Source: Dunaliella salina (taxonomy: Eukaryota; Chlorophyta; Chlorophyceae; Chlamydomonadales; Dunaliellaceae). Taken from it: DNA of 11,549 bases. Position 1 is the stretch's first letter; each line of letters opens with the position of its first letter. The translations under genes were made by a program, and so were the position numbers. The notes beneath the pieces were generated by a model. The model was given only the letters and a program-made list of their open reading frames with translations. It was not told where the DNA came from and searched no databases. The stretch is from the NCBI GenBank assembly GCA_002284615.2, contig MU070113.1:52377-63925 (forward strand), in the 5' to 3' direction. Positions 1-7,124 of the stretch are shown here, piece by piece.

Positions 1-169
1 GGGGGGGGGCTGGGCTTGCAGCTGTGGCGAGCAGGAGATGGAAAGTGCATCCAGGAGCATGGCAGTCAACCTTTCAGATTCACTAGCTCCGTTTCTGGCT
101 CTCTCTGAGGCTAGCTGTGACAGATCACCAATGGGCGGTTTAACGTCCAGGGTCAGCAGACGCTGCTTG

Positions 170-189
170 ACAAACAGTGCTGTACCTTG
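170..189. repeat. Isolated copy of the 25-bp repeat core
   Basis: The 20 bases at 170-189 (ACAAACAGTGCTGTACCTTG) match exactly the joint between successive units of the tandem array at 941-1034, about 770 bp to the right. The match stops abruptly on the right, where the 9-bp TTTACAAGG repeat begins. Confidence 0.85.
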
Positions 190-190
190 G

Positions 191-217
191 TTTACAAGGT
201 TTACAAGGTTTACAAGA
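191..217. repeat. 9-bp tandem repeat, three copies
   Basis: The unit TTTACAAGG occurs at 191-199 and 200-208, with a third copy at 209-217 ending in A instead of G. It follows directly on a copy of the 20-bp core (170-189) shared with the 25-bp array at 941-1034. Function unknown. Short tandem tails of this kind often mark the ends of non-LTR elements, but no element body is visible beside it. Confidence 0.85.
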
Positions 218-461
218 GGAGATGAAGCCTTCAGCCATTCAGTCTGGCTGCTCAGCTTATGAAACCATAAGTCTGCAGTATACTGAAATAGGACATGAAA
301 GGCACTGCCATCACACACAAGTTGACTCCAGATAGCAGGTAGAAGAAAAATGACGGCACCAACTCTAAGAGCACAATGGAGAGTGTAAGAGATAAAATGA
401 GGAGTGTCCAAAGGCAGCATGCAACTGAGAGTACAGAGGTGCATGACACAGTACAGGGGTG

Positions 462-918
462 AACATGCCAAATGAGGTACACCATAGGAATACCTCCCGA
501 CTGAAGAAAACTGAAAAAACTGCATTCAAGCAAGGACGACATAGGTTCCAGCCATGAGAGTTCCGAAAGCTTTCCCGAAAAAAACCTGAGTGATGCTCCC
601 ATCCCAGCCACTTGTGCACAGTCTTTGCCTGCTCACCCTCCAGCCTACCTCAAGCCCGCAGGCACATCATGAAGCACCCCCAACATGGCCTAAAATGCCA
701 AAAGAGGTTCCACCACACGGAACACCACCAGGCTGAAGAAGACAGTCTGCGCTCAGGCAAAAAAAAGCACAACTTCTAGCCATGAGAGTCTTCAGGGCTT
801 TGTCGGAAAACCCTTGCTTCAACTTCCCATCCCAGCCGCTCCTGTGCCACCTGCTTGCTCACTCTTCCCAGCCCACTTCAAGCCCGCAGGTACACCAATA
901 GCACCCTCAGCATGGCCT
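462..918. repeat. Diverged 228-bp tandem duplication
   Basis: Two adjacent copies, about 462-690 and 692-918, align at a constant offset of 227-230 bases. Anchors are ATGCCAAA..GAGGT (465 and 695), AGCCATGAGAGT (550 and 778), CCCATCCCAGCC (about 597 and 825), CAAGCCCGCAGG (651 and 879) and CATGGCCT (684 and 911). Between the anchors the copies differ by many substitutions and small indels, so the duplication is old. No conserved reading frame is apparent across the copies. Confidence 0.85.
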
Positions 919-940
919 ATCCACCCTTGCAGTCTCAATT

Positions 941-1034
941 CAGTGCTGTACCTTGACGCAACAAACAGTGCTGTACCTTGACGCAACAAACAGTGCTGTA
1001 CCTTGACGCAACAAACAGTGCTGTACCTTGACGC
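941..1034. repeat. 25-bp tandem array, 3.8 copies
   Basis: Perfect 25-bp units begin at 941, 966 and 991 with CAGTGCTGTACCTTGACGCA followed by ACAAA. A 19-base partial unit at 1016-1034 ends the array. Units are identical, so the array is young or homogenised. It lies about 150 bp beyond the 3' end of LINE A. Confidence 0.95.
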
Positions 1035-1186
1035 CGTGAAATAAATTTGACACCATAATTAACGGTGCGTTTTTGACGTCAACGTCAGATAACCGTAATT
1101 CACTTTGGGTCTTTTCCTGGCAGTATGAAACGTTAGTAACATTATGAAAAACTCAAACTGTCAGGATCTCAAATGACCCACAGTTT

Positions 1187-1210
1187 GATTTACAGATTTA
1201 CAGATTTAAA
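1187..1210 (-). repeat. 8-bp tandem tail at LINE A 3' end
   Basis: The unit GATTTACA occurs at 1187-1194 and 1195-1202, with a last copy GATTTAAA at 1203-1210. On the element's strand this is a TGTAAATC-type repeat that starts within the stop codon of the long frame. Several LINE lineages end in short tandem repeats instead of poly(A), so I take this as the 3' terminus. No poly(T) is present on the plus strand nearby. Confidence 0.7.
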
Positions 1211-2142
1211 TGGGGGAACCTTCAGCCAGATTGTTCGACTGATCGGCCTGTGAATGGTCCTCGCCAGCCAACATAATATCCATAAGCTCAGAAATAAACA
1301 AATAAAGCTAGTTGTTGTGTTGCAAGAGGAAATCATGCACAGCCTGGACACTAACTTGCTGTAAAGAAGGTTGTTCCGTTGAAAAAACACCAGAGAAGCA
1401 GTTGAACAGGTAAGCATACTTTTTCCTCAAATCACAGGCATGTGCATTTCTGCACGTCGAAAGGGCATGGACTTCATCCTGAATCTCGTCACAAGAGCAG
1501 CAATCACACACGAGAGAGTTTCGAGAATCCCAAGCCGCTGTCTCCACCTTCAGTCTGTGTGCCCTAAGTCTGAATCGGCTAACATTCCTCATAACATGTT
1601 GAGACAGATCCAAATGCATGTGTCTCGGTAAGCGGACTGGGGCACGCACATTGTGGTCAAAAGGCACTGCAAACAAAGTTTGATAGGTTGCCAATTTACT
1701 GTAAGTCTCCCGTGGGTTTACTTCCTCAACATCTCTCCACACTGCCCGCAACCTGTGCCTGAGGTCAGCAGTGAACTCTTGAGAAGGAAATAGGAGTATC
1801 CTGCCGCACAGCTTCAACAAAGGAATCACAGCGCTGCAAACCTTGAAAGACATCTAAAACTTGAGCAGTCCAGCAAGAAGGCTCACAAGAATGAATGTTC
1901 AAATCCGCTTTTAGCACTCTTCCCAGCGTCTCGCTGTTGGACCTGAGCATGCTATTATATACATACATTTTAACAACAGACCAGAACAAGCAAAACTGAA
2001 GCGGCTCATGACCACACTCCCGCAAAACAGCCCAGTTTGGAGTGATACGTTTAACACCGGCGTGCTTCTAAGATAACTCGAGTGCCGCACTTGCAGGTCA
2101 CCCGCAACTCCTTGCCCTCTTTAATGTACTCAGTTCCCCATA
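1206..2142 (-). pseudogene. LINE A C-terminal region with Cys/His cluster
   Basis: The frame continues as VWGTEYIKEGKEL, shifts near 2100 and 2062, then reads GVKRITPNWAVLRECGHEPL and on to DTPISFS. It shifts near 1785 into QEFTADLRHRLRAVWRDVEE. Near the end, RFRLRAHRLKVETAAWDS leads into VCDCCSCDEIQDEVHALSTC (about 1512-1446). Its spacing of C-x2-C and H-x4-C resembles the zinc-binding-like C-terminal region (zf-RVT) of LINE ORF2 proteins. The formal stop is TAG at 1308-1310, but the same frame runs on for 33 codons (LYLFISELMDIMLAGEDHSQ onward) to a TAA at 1206-1208. That TAA lies inside the terminal 8-bp repeats. I read the TAG as a nonsense mutation and the TAA as the original stop, which leaves almost no 3' UTR. 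Confidence 0.85.
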
Positions 2143-3162
2143 CCTACCCTGCATACAGTCCAGCCGGAACCACATACGTCTTCCCAAGCCACAGAGAGAC
2201 AAATGGCCTATTTGCCAGAAAGTGCTCACGAACAAATTGACAAACCGAAAAAGCAGACGCCATGAACGGACCAGTATCATGCTCAGAGGATTTAGTCATG
2301 CTCATGCGCTTGTGAAACATCATGCCGAGGTACTTAAAAGACTCCTTGTGTGCCAGTGGCACCCCCCCCCAACATGAAACACAGGCAGATCTGACCCTGA
2401 GGAACTGAAGTGAACTACCTCAGACTTAGCGATGCTGGTAATTAAGTGCTTCCGCTGAGCATACGCATGCAAGCGGTTCAGCATGGCCTGCAAAGCATAA
2501 GGATCATTGGCCATCAGAGTCAGGTCATTAGCGTACAACATGTGCGTCACATGGAACTCAGCTGTACCCGTGACAGCACCTTGCCCCCTTCCGCAATTTC
2601 ATCAATGTCATTCACATACAGAGAAAAGCAGAGGGGATGAAGGGCACCCCTGCTTTACATCCGTGTTAGGATTCACCCGAGCAGTCTTCTGTCCATTCCT
2701 CAAAATATATTCATCAGCATCGTACGTATTTTTAATGATGGTTAAGAGAGGAGTGGGTATGCGTGTGCGCTGCAGGTGCTGCCAGAGTGCCTGCCTAGGA
2801 ATGGTATCATGGGCTTGCTTAAAATCAATGAATGCGGTGTGCAGCCAGCTAGATTGCCCAGGCTGGATCGCGCGTGCAGCATGCTGTAGGTGCCTTGAAA
2901 TGTAGATGGGCTGGAGGGTGTTTCTGCCTACGTAGAAACCGAATTGTGTGTCAGGAATCTTATTTGACGCCACGCACCAGTCTGTTACAAGAGAACGAAT
3001 CACATTGGCATACAAGCAACGAATCACATTGGCATACAAGCGGTACATTGTGCCACTAACAGCCAGCATGCGATAGCTGTTAGGTTCAAGGAGGGGTCCC
3101 TTTTTGTACAAGGGGGTCAGCTTAGCCTTCTTCCAACAATCAGGGATGCGAGCCTTGTCTTA
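2143..3162 (-). pseudogene. LINE A reverse transcriptase core (broken)
   Basis: RNA-directed DNA polymerase domain with its motifs in order. These are KKGPLLEPNSYRMLAVSGTM (motif 1), DTQFGFYVGRNTL (fingers), AFIDFKQAHDTIPR (motif A, catalytic Asp codon 2824-2826 intact), DVKQGCPSSPLLFSV (motif B), THMLYANDLTLM (motif C), AKSEVVHFSS (motif D) and FKYLGMMF (motif E, primer grip). Motif C is normally YADD or FADD. Here the first Asp is Asn (AAT at 2527-2529), a single G-to-A change that removes a metal ligand. Frameshifts lie near 2618, 2570 and 2366, the last at a run of nine C (2362-2370). A 24-bp in-frame duplication sits at 2994-3041. An in-frame TAG (2144-2146) closes this stretch after GKTYVVPAGLYAG, with VWGTEYIKEGKEL continuing beyond it. 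Confidence 0.93.
2994..3041. repeat. 24-bp in-frame tandem duplication in RT
   Basis: Positions 2994-3017 and 3018-3041 are identical 24-mers. On the minus strand they encode LYANVIRC followed by LYANVIRS, so eight residues of the fingers region are doubled without frame change. Related RTs have this helix once, so the duplication happened within this copy or a close ancestor. Confidence 0.93.
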
Positions 3163-3168
3163 GAAAAG
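3154..3168. repeat. Target-site duplication, left copy
   Basis: CTTGTCTTAGAAAAG at 3154-3168 matches CTTGTCATAGAAAAG at 3591-3605 in 14 of 15 positions. The two copies bracket the foreign 422-bp insert in LINE A. In the minus-strand frame the uninterrupted site would read FYDKA, with FYDK on the right side and KARIP on the left. Confidence 0.88.
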
Positions 3169-3590
3169 AAAAGAAAAACTACGCAGGCAATGAAAACGCT
3201 CCCCACATCAACCAAGGAAAAGGGGATACTTAGGGCCGAGGCACCATGTATCCACTTCACCAACAGAAAGCAGAAGAAAAAAGTCAGTGGGGATCAGGTG
3301 GGTAACTAGCAGTAGCCCGTGCCTGACCTTGTTGAGAGTTGAAAAAGGTCTTCTCAAGAGCGCGTCTGGTGCTGGCAAGTTTGTAAGCATACATGACAGA
3401 ATGAGCATGAAGCTTCCGAACAAGCTTAGTGGCCTTGAAAGTGTCAAGACCAAGCTCCTTAAGAGGCTCCAATGTATGAGGGGTATAGATGACTCCTCCC
3501 TCACCTAGCAGGATAGTATGGAGGTGACTTGAGCTGAGGCCCCAGAAAGATGACAACAAAGTTTGCGGTGCTGCAGCTGGAGGCCTCAAG
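3169..3590. mobile_element. 422-bp insertion of unknown type inside LINE A
   Basis: The RT frame reads LFKLFYDK down to 3594 and resumes as KARIPDCWKKAKLTPLYKK at about 3157, with unrelated sequence in between. Deleting 437 bp (insert plus one 15-bp duplication) rejoins both halves in a single frame, which shows this is an insertion into an older LINE. I see no terminal inverted repeats. The left end is A-rich (AAAAG repeats, 3164-3178), and there is no poly(A) or poly(T) at the right end. On the minus strand a coding-like stretch runs from about 3502 to 3284 (ELGLDTFKATKLVRKLHAHS, then AYKLASTRRALEKT, ending PPDPH and a stop). I do not recognise it. It could be a captured gene fragment, a piece of another LINE or a non-autonomous retroposon. 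Confidence 0.82.
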
Positions 3591-3605
3591 CTTGTCATAG
3601 AAAAG
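3591..3605. repeat. Target-site duplication, right copy
   Basis: CTTGTCATAGAAAAG at 3591-3605 is the partner of 3154-3168, with one mismatch (A versus T at position 7 of the repeat). The right copy keeps the presumed original sequence, because it reads TTC TAT GAC AAG (FYDK) in frame on the minus strand. The left copy turns the TAT codon into a TAA-containing frame. Confidence 0.88.
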
Positions 3606-4503
3606 CTTGAAAAGCCGGGCAATGTATGGCACCAGCACATTAACCTTCTCCGTGTCCCGGCCATTGGCCCGCGGGCGCACCACAGTAGCATATTTGATAA
3701 AAGGTGCAGCTACACAATCAAATCCAGGAGAAGCATGCCCGTTCATTTTCCTAATCTGCTCAGCTACCATCCCTTGCATGTCCTCCTCAGAAGGCACAGC
3801 AACCGCATCCGGCTCAGGCATCCAATTATTTTGTGCACTCTGTCTTAGGAGAGCCCCAACGTCACCGTGACGCCCATGGCCCACAGGAACAGCCATGTCT
3901 CTTGCAGATAGAGCCACACCCCCGCAAACCAACTGAGCTGCCTTACGAGGCCAAAAGTGTCCTTTTAAGTAATTATCCCACACAGATTGTGCCACAGGTG
4001 TGGTCTGAGAACGCTCAGACCGTTTCAGCAGTGCATGCACATCAGGATCTTTATTGTAGAGCCTCTCTAAGAACACATCCCTCTGTCTCTGCGTGTATGC
4101 GCGCTTTGACCACCAAACTTGTATTTTGTACTGCCTCCGCACAAACTCACGCGTATGTAGAGGCTGACCCATTCAAAGAGCCTCCATAAACATACGACGC
4201 TTCTCTCTACAAGCTGCATCAAACCAGGGAGGGCTGTGAGCACCCCTCCAGCTGGCATGTAAAGGCCCACACACGCTAACTAGCCCAGCCACGCCTACAT
4301 CCCCAGCAACTCGTGCAATCATTGAACGCAAGCAGAAACAGGCCGTGTCACATGTAGACACAGGATTCCCCTTTGCAATGGCTTGCTCAAACTGAGCTTG
4401 CATTTCATTCTTCCTGACAACCGCATCCGCTTAAGCCTCAGCAAGCTCAGGCCGCCACTTCAATGACAATCTACTACCACAGCCCCCAAGCTTACACACA
4501 TGC
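3606..4503 (-). pseudogene. LINE A linker and start of RT
   Basis: The frame runs through RLSLKWRPELAEA, then an in-frame TAA (4431-4433), then ADAVVRKNEMQAQFEQAIAK to CREKRRMFMEAL. It meets an in-frame TGA (4173-4175) and resumes in the same frame as GQPLHTREFVRRQYK. The linker has basic, helix-like stretches (WWSKRAYTQRQRDVFLERLY) typical of the region between endonuclease and RT in LINEs. Near 3700-3747, KMNGHASPGFDCVAAPFIKY corresponds to the conserved N-x-APGPDG segment at the RT N-terminus. The segment stops at LFKLFYDK, where the 422-bp insert interrupts the gene. The two stops are single-codon lesions, because sense-like wording continues in frame after each. Confidence 0.85.
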
Positions 4504-4994
4504 TCAGCTTGCATTCCCCAGTCTGCAACCTCCAAACCTAGCCACAGGAATCCGAAAAGTCATGCTTATAGGACAGTGATCGCTGATGGCGCGATCCTCA
4601 GTGATTTGCACATAGTCGGCAATCCCAAAAACCTTGTCAGACATCAAAATATGGTCAGGTCTGCTCCCTTCCACTCCAGCATCATGTCCCAAACAAGTGC
4701 GCTGATCATCATCCCCACGCACCTTGCTCGTGCCCAGCAACAACTGCCAGCAGCATTCACGGCAGGAAGCTTACATCTATGGGCGTGGAGCAGGGCAGGG
4801 TGCGCCATCAGAAGTCCACTATGAATGTGTGTGACCTCTCTCATCCTGCCAACCTTGGCGTTCAGATCGCCACACAGCAATACATGAGGGGAGACCTGAG
4901 TGATACACGCAACCTCATTGAGCAGAGAAGAGAAAGAGTCAGTCACAGCTTGCACAGGAAAACACTGATCAGTATACTGATCATGACTACGTAG
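4504..4994 (-). pseudogene. LINE A endonuclease domain (broken)
   Basis: This is the N-terminal part of the LINE polyprotein, an exonuclease-endonuclease-phosphatase (EEP) fold enzyme that nicks target DNA to prime reverse transcription. Visible motifs are LLCGDLNAKVG (about 4840-4875; the GD-x-N metal and substrate site), RPDHILMSDKVF (about 4640-4675) and the catalytic AISDHCPISMTF (SDH at 4576-4584). The N-terminal third of the fold (the N and QE metal-ligand motifs) is not found. The reading frame shifts near 4755, between VNAAG and LLLGTSKVRG, and again near 4530, where the product passes into ADWGMQAEHVCKLGG. An 18-bp palindrome lies at the start of the recognisable part. Homology of the last two motifs is clear. 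The exact start is not. Confidence 0.85.
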
Positions 4995-5000
4995 CCATGA
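4966..5000. repeat. Two abutting palindromes
   Basis: TGATCAGTATACTGATCA (4966-4983) is a perfect 18-bp palindrome. It shares its last three bases with a second near-palindrome, TCATGACTACGTAGCCATGA (4981-5000), which has a single mismatched pair. They lie exactly where recognisable LINE A wording fades. The first palindrome still reads as DQYTDQ in the endonuclease frame. Confidence 0.8.
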
Positions 5001-5959
5001 CTAACCTCCTGATGGGGAGAGCTGCTGAACCAACACAGAATCACTTCCCCTGGGGCTCGCTGGAAACAGCGGTTCTGTCCTTTGCGCTAGAGTTACCTAG
5101 CCCCTGGACCAAAAAACACCTATTGCGTAAGCTGTCATGCAAGATCACTGCCATGCAAGATCACTGTCTTGTACATTTCACTGACTTGGCAGCACACAGC
5201 ACTACCCCCTTAATTCTTAGCAGATGGACAAGGAAACGAAGACGAGGTACAGATGCTGAGCATGATCAAGTAAATATTTTTGAGTGTCAAGAATGAAATG
5301 GCTGACAGGTCCGCGAGCAAGCAGACTGTGACGATGACTGGACTTATAATGACTTCGACAGGCACTGGAAGTGGTATTCTCAAAGGATTGCTACTCCTCA
5401 ACCTGCTCAATTTGTCTGCACAACTCTTCAAGAGACCCCAATTCAGAAGCACTAGTACACATCAAGACGACCCCCCAGCATGGAGCATATTTCACACATT
5501 TCCAGATGCTAATGCCAGAAAACACCATCCATCTGACTCGTAGCTTATCTCTGGCATCCATGCTAGCTGCTCGCTTCAAAATTACTGCTCAGTTGGCTCC
5601 AGAGTCTCCAGGCCATATTTCTGTCCAGGATGCACCTCCAAAAATAAGTCGCTGACCAAAGTGAGAAAACCAGTGTTGATTCAGCCAGTCAGTTTCAAAA
5701 TTCAATCAAGTGGTTGGTGTCAATAATCACCTGCATGAGACAGAACTTCAAGGAGAGGCAGAAGTGACTCCACAAAAGGGACAGTGAGTTTAATTTTCGT
5801 TCTTTCTTTGTAAGTAAGCAGCACAACACCAGCCAAACAGTTGCTGCAGTTCAGAGTAGATAAAGCAAAAGCGTAATTTACTCAGCCCCAACTCCTCCAT
5901 TGTAGTGGCTCTGCATGCTCAAACATAGACTCATAAGTTGAGAATTCAGCACTGGTATG
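5001..5959. other. Unassigned sequence between the two LINEs
   Basis: I recognise no gene. Open frames on both strands are under 100 codons and overlap one another without motifs. The only structure seen is a 15-bp repeat, CATGCAAGATCACTG, at 5136-5150 and 5152-5166. Part could be a highly decayed 5' portion of LINE A (right end) or 3' portion of LINE B, but neither can be shown. Confidence 0.5.
5136..5166. repeat. 15-bp direct repeat pair
   Basis: CATGCAAGATCACTG is present at 5136-5150 and again at 5152-5166, separated by one C. It is a perfect short tandem duplication in otherwise unassigned DNA just outside LINE A. Confidence 0.9.
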
Positions 5960-6445
5960 CTATGTTGGACCATGAAAAATGCTCGTGCGTTCCAGCAAAG
6001 ATACAGCAGCCTTGGTGCTCACATTAATTGTAATTATGCTGCCGGGCTGTGTTTGCAATAGGCGCAGCAGTCTTTCTTTTCCGAGTGCTCTCAGAGGTAC
6101 CTCCCAGGTAGTGAGTGCTGGTGCACACGTGTTTGTAGTGCTGGAGGATGCGTTGCACTCTGCACCATCTTGAACGGGAGCAGAAAATGGCATAGCTGTT
6201 GTTGCATCTTTTGTAGGTGGCACACGCAAAGTTGAGCACGAGCTTTGTGCTCGGTGCAGCTCATCATCGCAGAAAAGATTGGTTTGTCCAGCATGGTAGC
6301 GTTCACCTGAAAAGTGTCTGTGGAGTTGCAAAACTCTGCTTAGGTGGCAGGTGAGGGCTTCTCTCAAAGTTGGGCCCCATAGCACAGCACGATTGCGCGA
6401 TTGAATCCGCACTCCTGGCACAGTTCGCGTTTCCTGCAAAGACAA
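5960..6445 (-). other. 161-codon open frame, unrecognised
   Basis: An open frame from MSLQETRTVPGV to TSIFHGPT and a TAG stop. I recognise no domain, signal peptide or membrane segment. It lies directly downstream of the LINE B remnant on the same strand. Phrases such as TTWEVPLRALGKERLLRLLQ could be a decayed C-terminal extension of that element. With roughly even base composition and 11.5 kb searched in six frames, one frame of this length is expected about by chance. I therefore do not call it a gene. It overlaps a second frame (6364-6705) that fits LINE B slightly better. Confidence 0.2.
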
Positions 6446-6730
6446 AGACCCTGAACGCCAGCAGCGAGCTGCTCATGTTGACACAGATCAACCCCCAGCT
6501 GCGAGCTGCTGAGCATGTGATGGTATTGGTGCATCTTCATTTCCTGGAGAGCCCCTTTGTAACCAAGCAGAGTTGTCTTAAGCACTGAGACTACTCCATC
6601 AACTGTTCGGTTTACAATGCTGAGAATGAGTGATGTCAAATCCAGACCATTGGAAATTACTCTGCAAAGTTTATTCCAATGTGCACAACAAACAATTCTC
6701 AACAACTGGCTGGCCAGTTGTTGAGCCAGT
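6364..6730 (-). pseudogene. Possible LINE B C-terminus
   Basis: A frame adjoining the connection region reads TFFLRLAQQLASQLLRIVCC and continues to HQYHHMLSSSQLGVDLCQ and CRKRELCQECGFNRAIVLC before its stop at 6364. Its position and strand match a C-terminal continuation of LINE B, and the closing cysteines could be a decayed Cys/His motif. No diagnostic motif proves this. A 28-base palindrome (6698-6725) falls within it. Confidence 0.35.
6698..6725. repeat. 13-bp inverted repeat with 2-nt loop
   Basis: CTCAACAACTGGC (6698-6710) and GCCAGTTGTTGAG (6713-6725) are perfect inverted repeats separated by TG. The RNA of either strand could form a 13-bp hairpin. It lies at the junction between the LINE B connection region and its doubtful C-terminus. 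There is no T-run after it, so it is not a bacterial-type terminator. Confidence 0.9.
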
Positions 6731-7124
6731 CTAAGGAAAAAGGTAACAGACTAATTGACCGACTGCATAACCATGATTCAGCAATAACCACGATTCAGCG
6801 TGACGTATTGCGTCTGAGTTAATGGATTTGACATTCCAGTAGCAATTTCGTGACCTGTTTTTGACAGTGGTGGGAATCATCCTATCCCAGCCTGCAAGGT
6901 CATTCTTAAAACATGGTGTGACTGGAAAGGCATACATGCAATGCTTGGGATGGCGGCTGTACGAATGATAGGTGTGGCAAATGAGCAAGCCAGGCTTGTA
7001 AGTTTTTTAAATCAGCTTTTCTTCTATTTTGGTGTGTTGCGGTTTTCCAGTCCAGGGTCATGGTGACCCCTACGCCCCGGTAGGTAATAAGATTCCCAGG
7101 GCAAATGAACTGAGCTGGTTTGCT
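6731..7124 (-). pseudogene. LINE B post-RT connection region
   Basis: After the in-frame TAG, the same frame continues as SKPAQFICPGNLITYRGVGV and MTLDWKTATHQNRRKADLKN, the YLG-like strand and basic segment that follow motif D in LINE RTs. A shift near 6950 leads into MYAFPVTPCFKNDLAGWDRM and KNRSRNCYWNVKSINSDAIR, ending at a stop at 6731. The pattern P-x2-P(C)-x-K-x-D-L-x-x-WDRM fits a conserved block that I recall from this LINE family in green algae. That is recollection, not an alignment. No cysteine cluster is visible in this part. Confidence 0.7.

Larger units (their letters stand above)
1..1186. other. Gene-free repeat-bearing region
   Basis: I see no coding region I can defend here. 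Open frames on either strand are at most about 119 codons and show no motif. The content is non-coding sequence with a 9-bp triple repeat (191-217), a two-copy diverged duplication (about 462-918) and a 25-bp tandem repeat (941-1034), each listed separately. The window opens on a run of nine G residues, like the longer G tracts further right. Confidence 0.6.
1187..5000 (-). mobile_element. LINE A: decayed non-LTR retrotransposon
   Basis: A LINE reads right to left. Its order is AP-type endonuclease (about 4994-4540), a linker with a K/R-rich stretch (about 4500-3606), reverse transcriptase (about 3747-2320), a thumb and connection region, a C-terminal Cys/His cluster (about 1512-1446) and an 8-bp tandem tail (1187-1210). 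This is the architecture of an L1-like element ORF2. The copy is dead. It has in-frame stops at 4431-4433 (TAA), 4173-4175 (TGA), 2144-2146 (TAG) and 1308-1310 (TAG), and frameshifts near 4755, 4530, 2618, 2570, 2366, 2100, 2062 and 1785. It also has a YAND in place of YADD and a 422-bp foreign insert. The right boundary is where endonuclease-like wording fades. No 5' UTR, upstream ORF1 or flanking target duplication could be identified, so 5' truncation is likely. The clade is not assigned. Confidence 0.92.

Noticed and set aside
1074..1081. TGACGTCA palindrome as a CRE/bZIP promoter site.
   Set aside because: An 8-bp site is expected by chance at moderate frequency, and no gene start lies nearby.
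2507..2905. A 132-codon plus-strand frame.
   Set aside because: It is antisense to clear reverse-transcriptase motifs on the minus strand and is a shadow of that coding sequence.
3169..3590. The block in LINE A as a spliceosomal intron.
   Set aside because: On the element strand it does not start with GT, and it is flanked by a 15-bp direct duplication, which fits insertion and not splicing.
1206..4433. An alternative genetic code (TAG/TAA read as Gln), suggested by in-frame TAG and TAA codons with protein wording continuing after them.
   Set aside because: The same element also has an in-frame TGA (4173-4175), many frameshifts, a mutated catalytic residue and a foreign insertion. Ordinary pseudogene decay explains all of it, and no intact host gene is present to test the code.
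6713..6725. The 13-bp hairpin as a transcription terminator.
   Set aside because: No T-run follows on either strand, and intrinsic termination of that kind does not apply to a eukaryotic nuclear locus.
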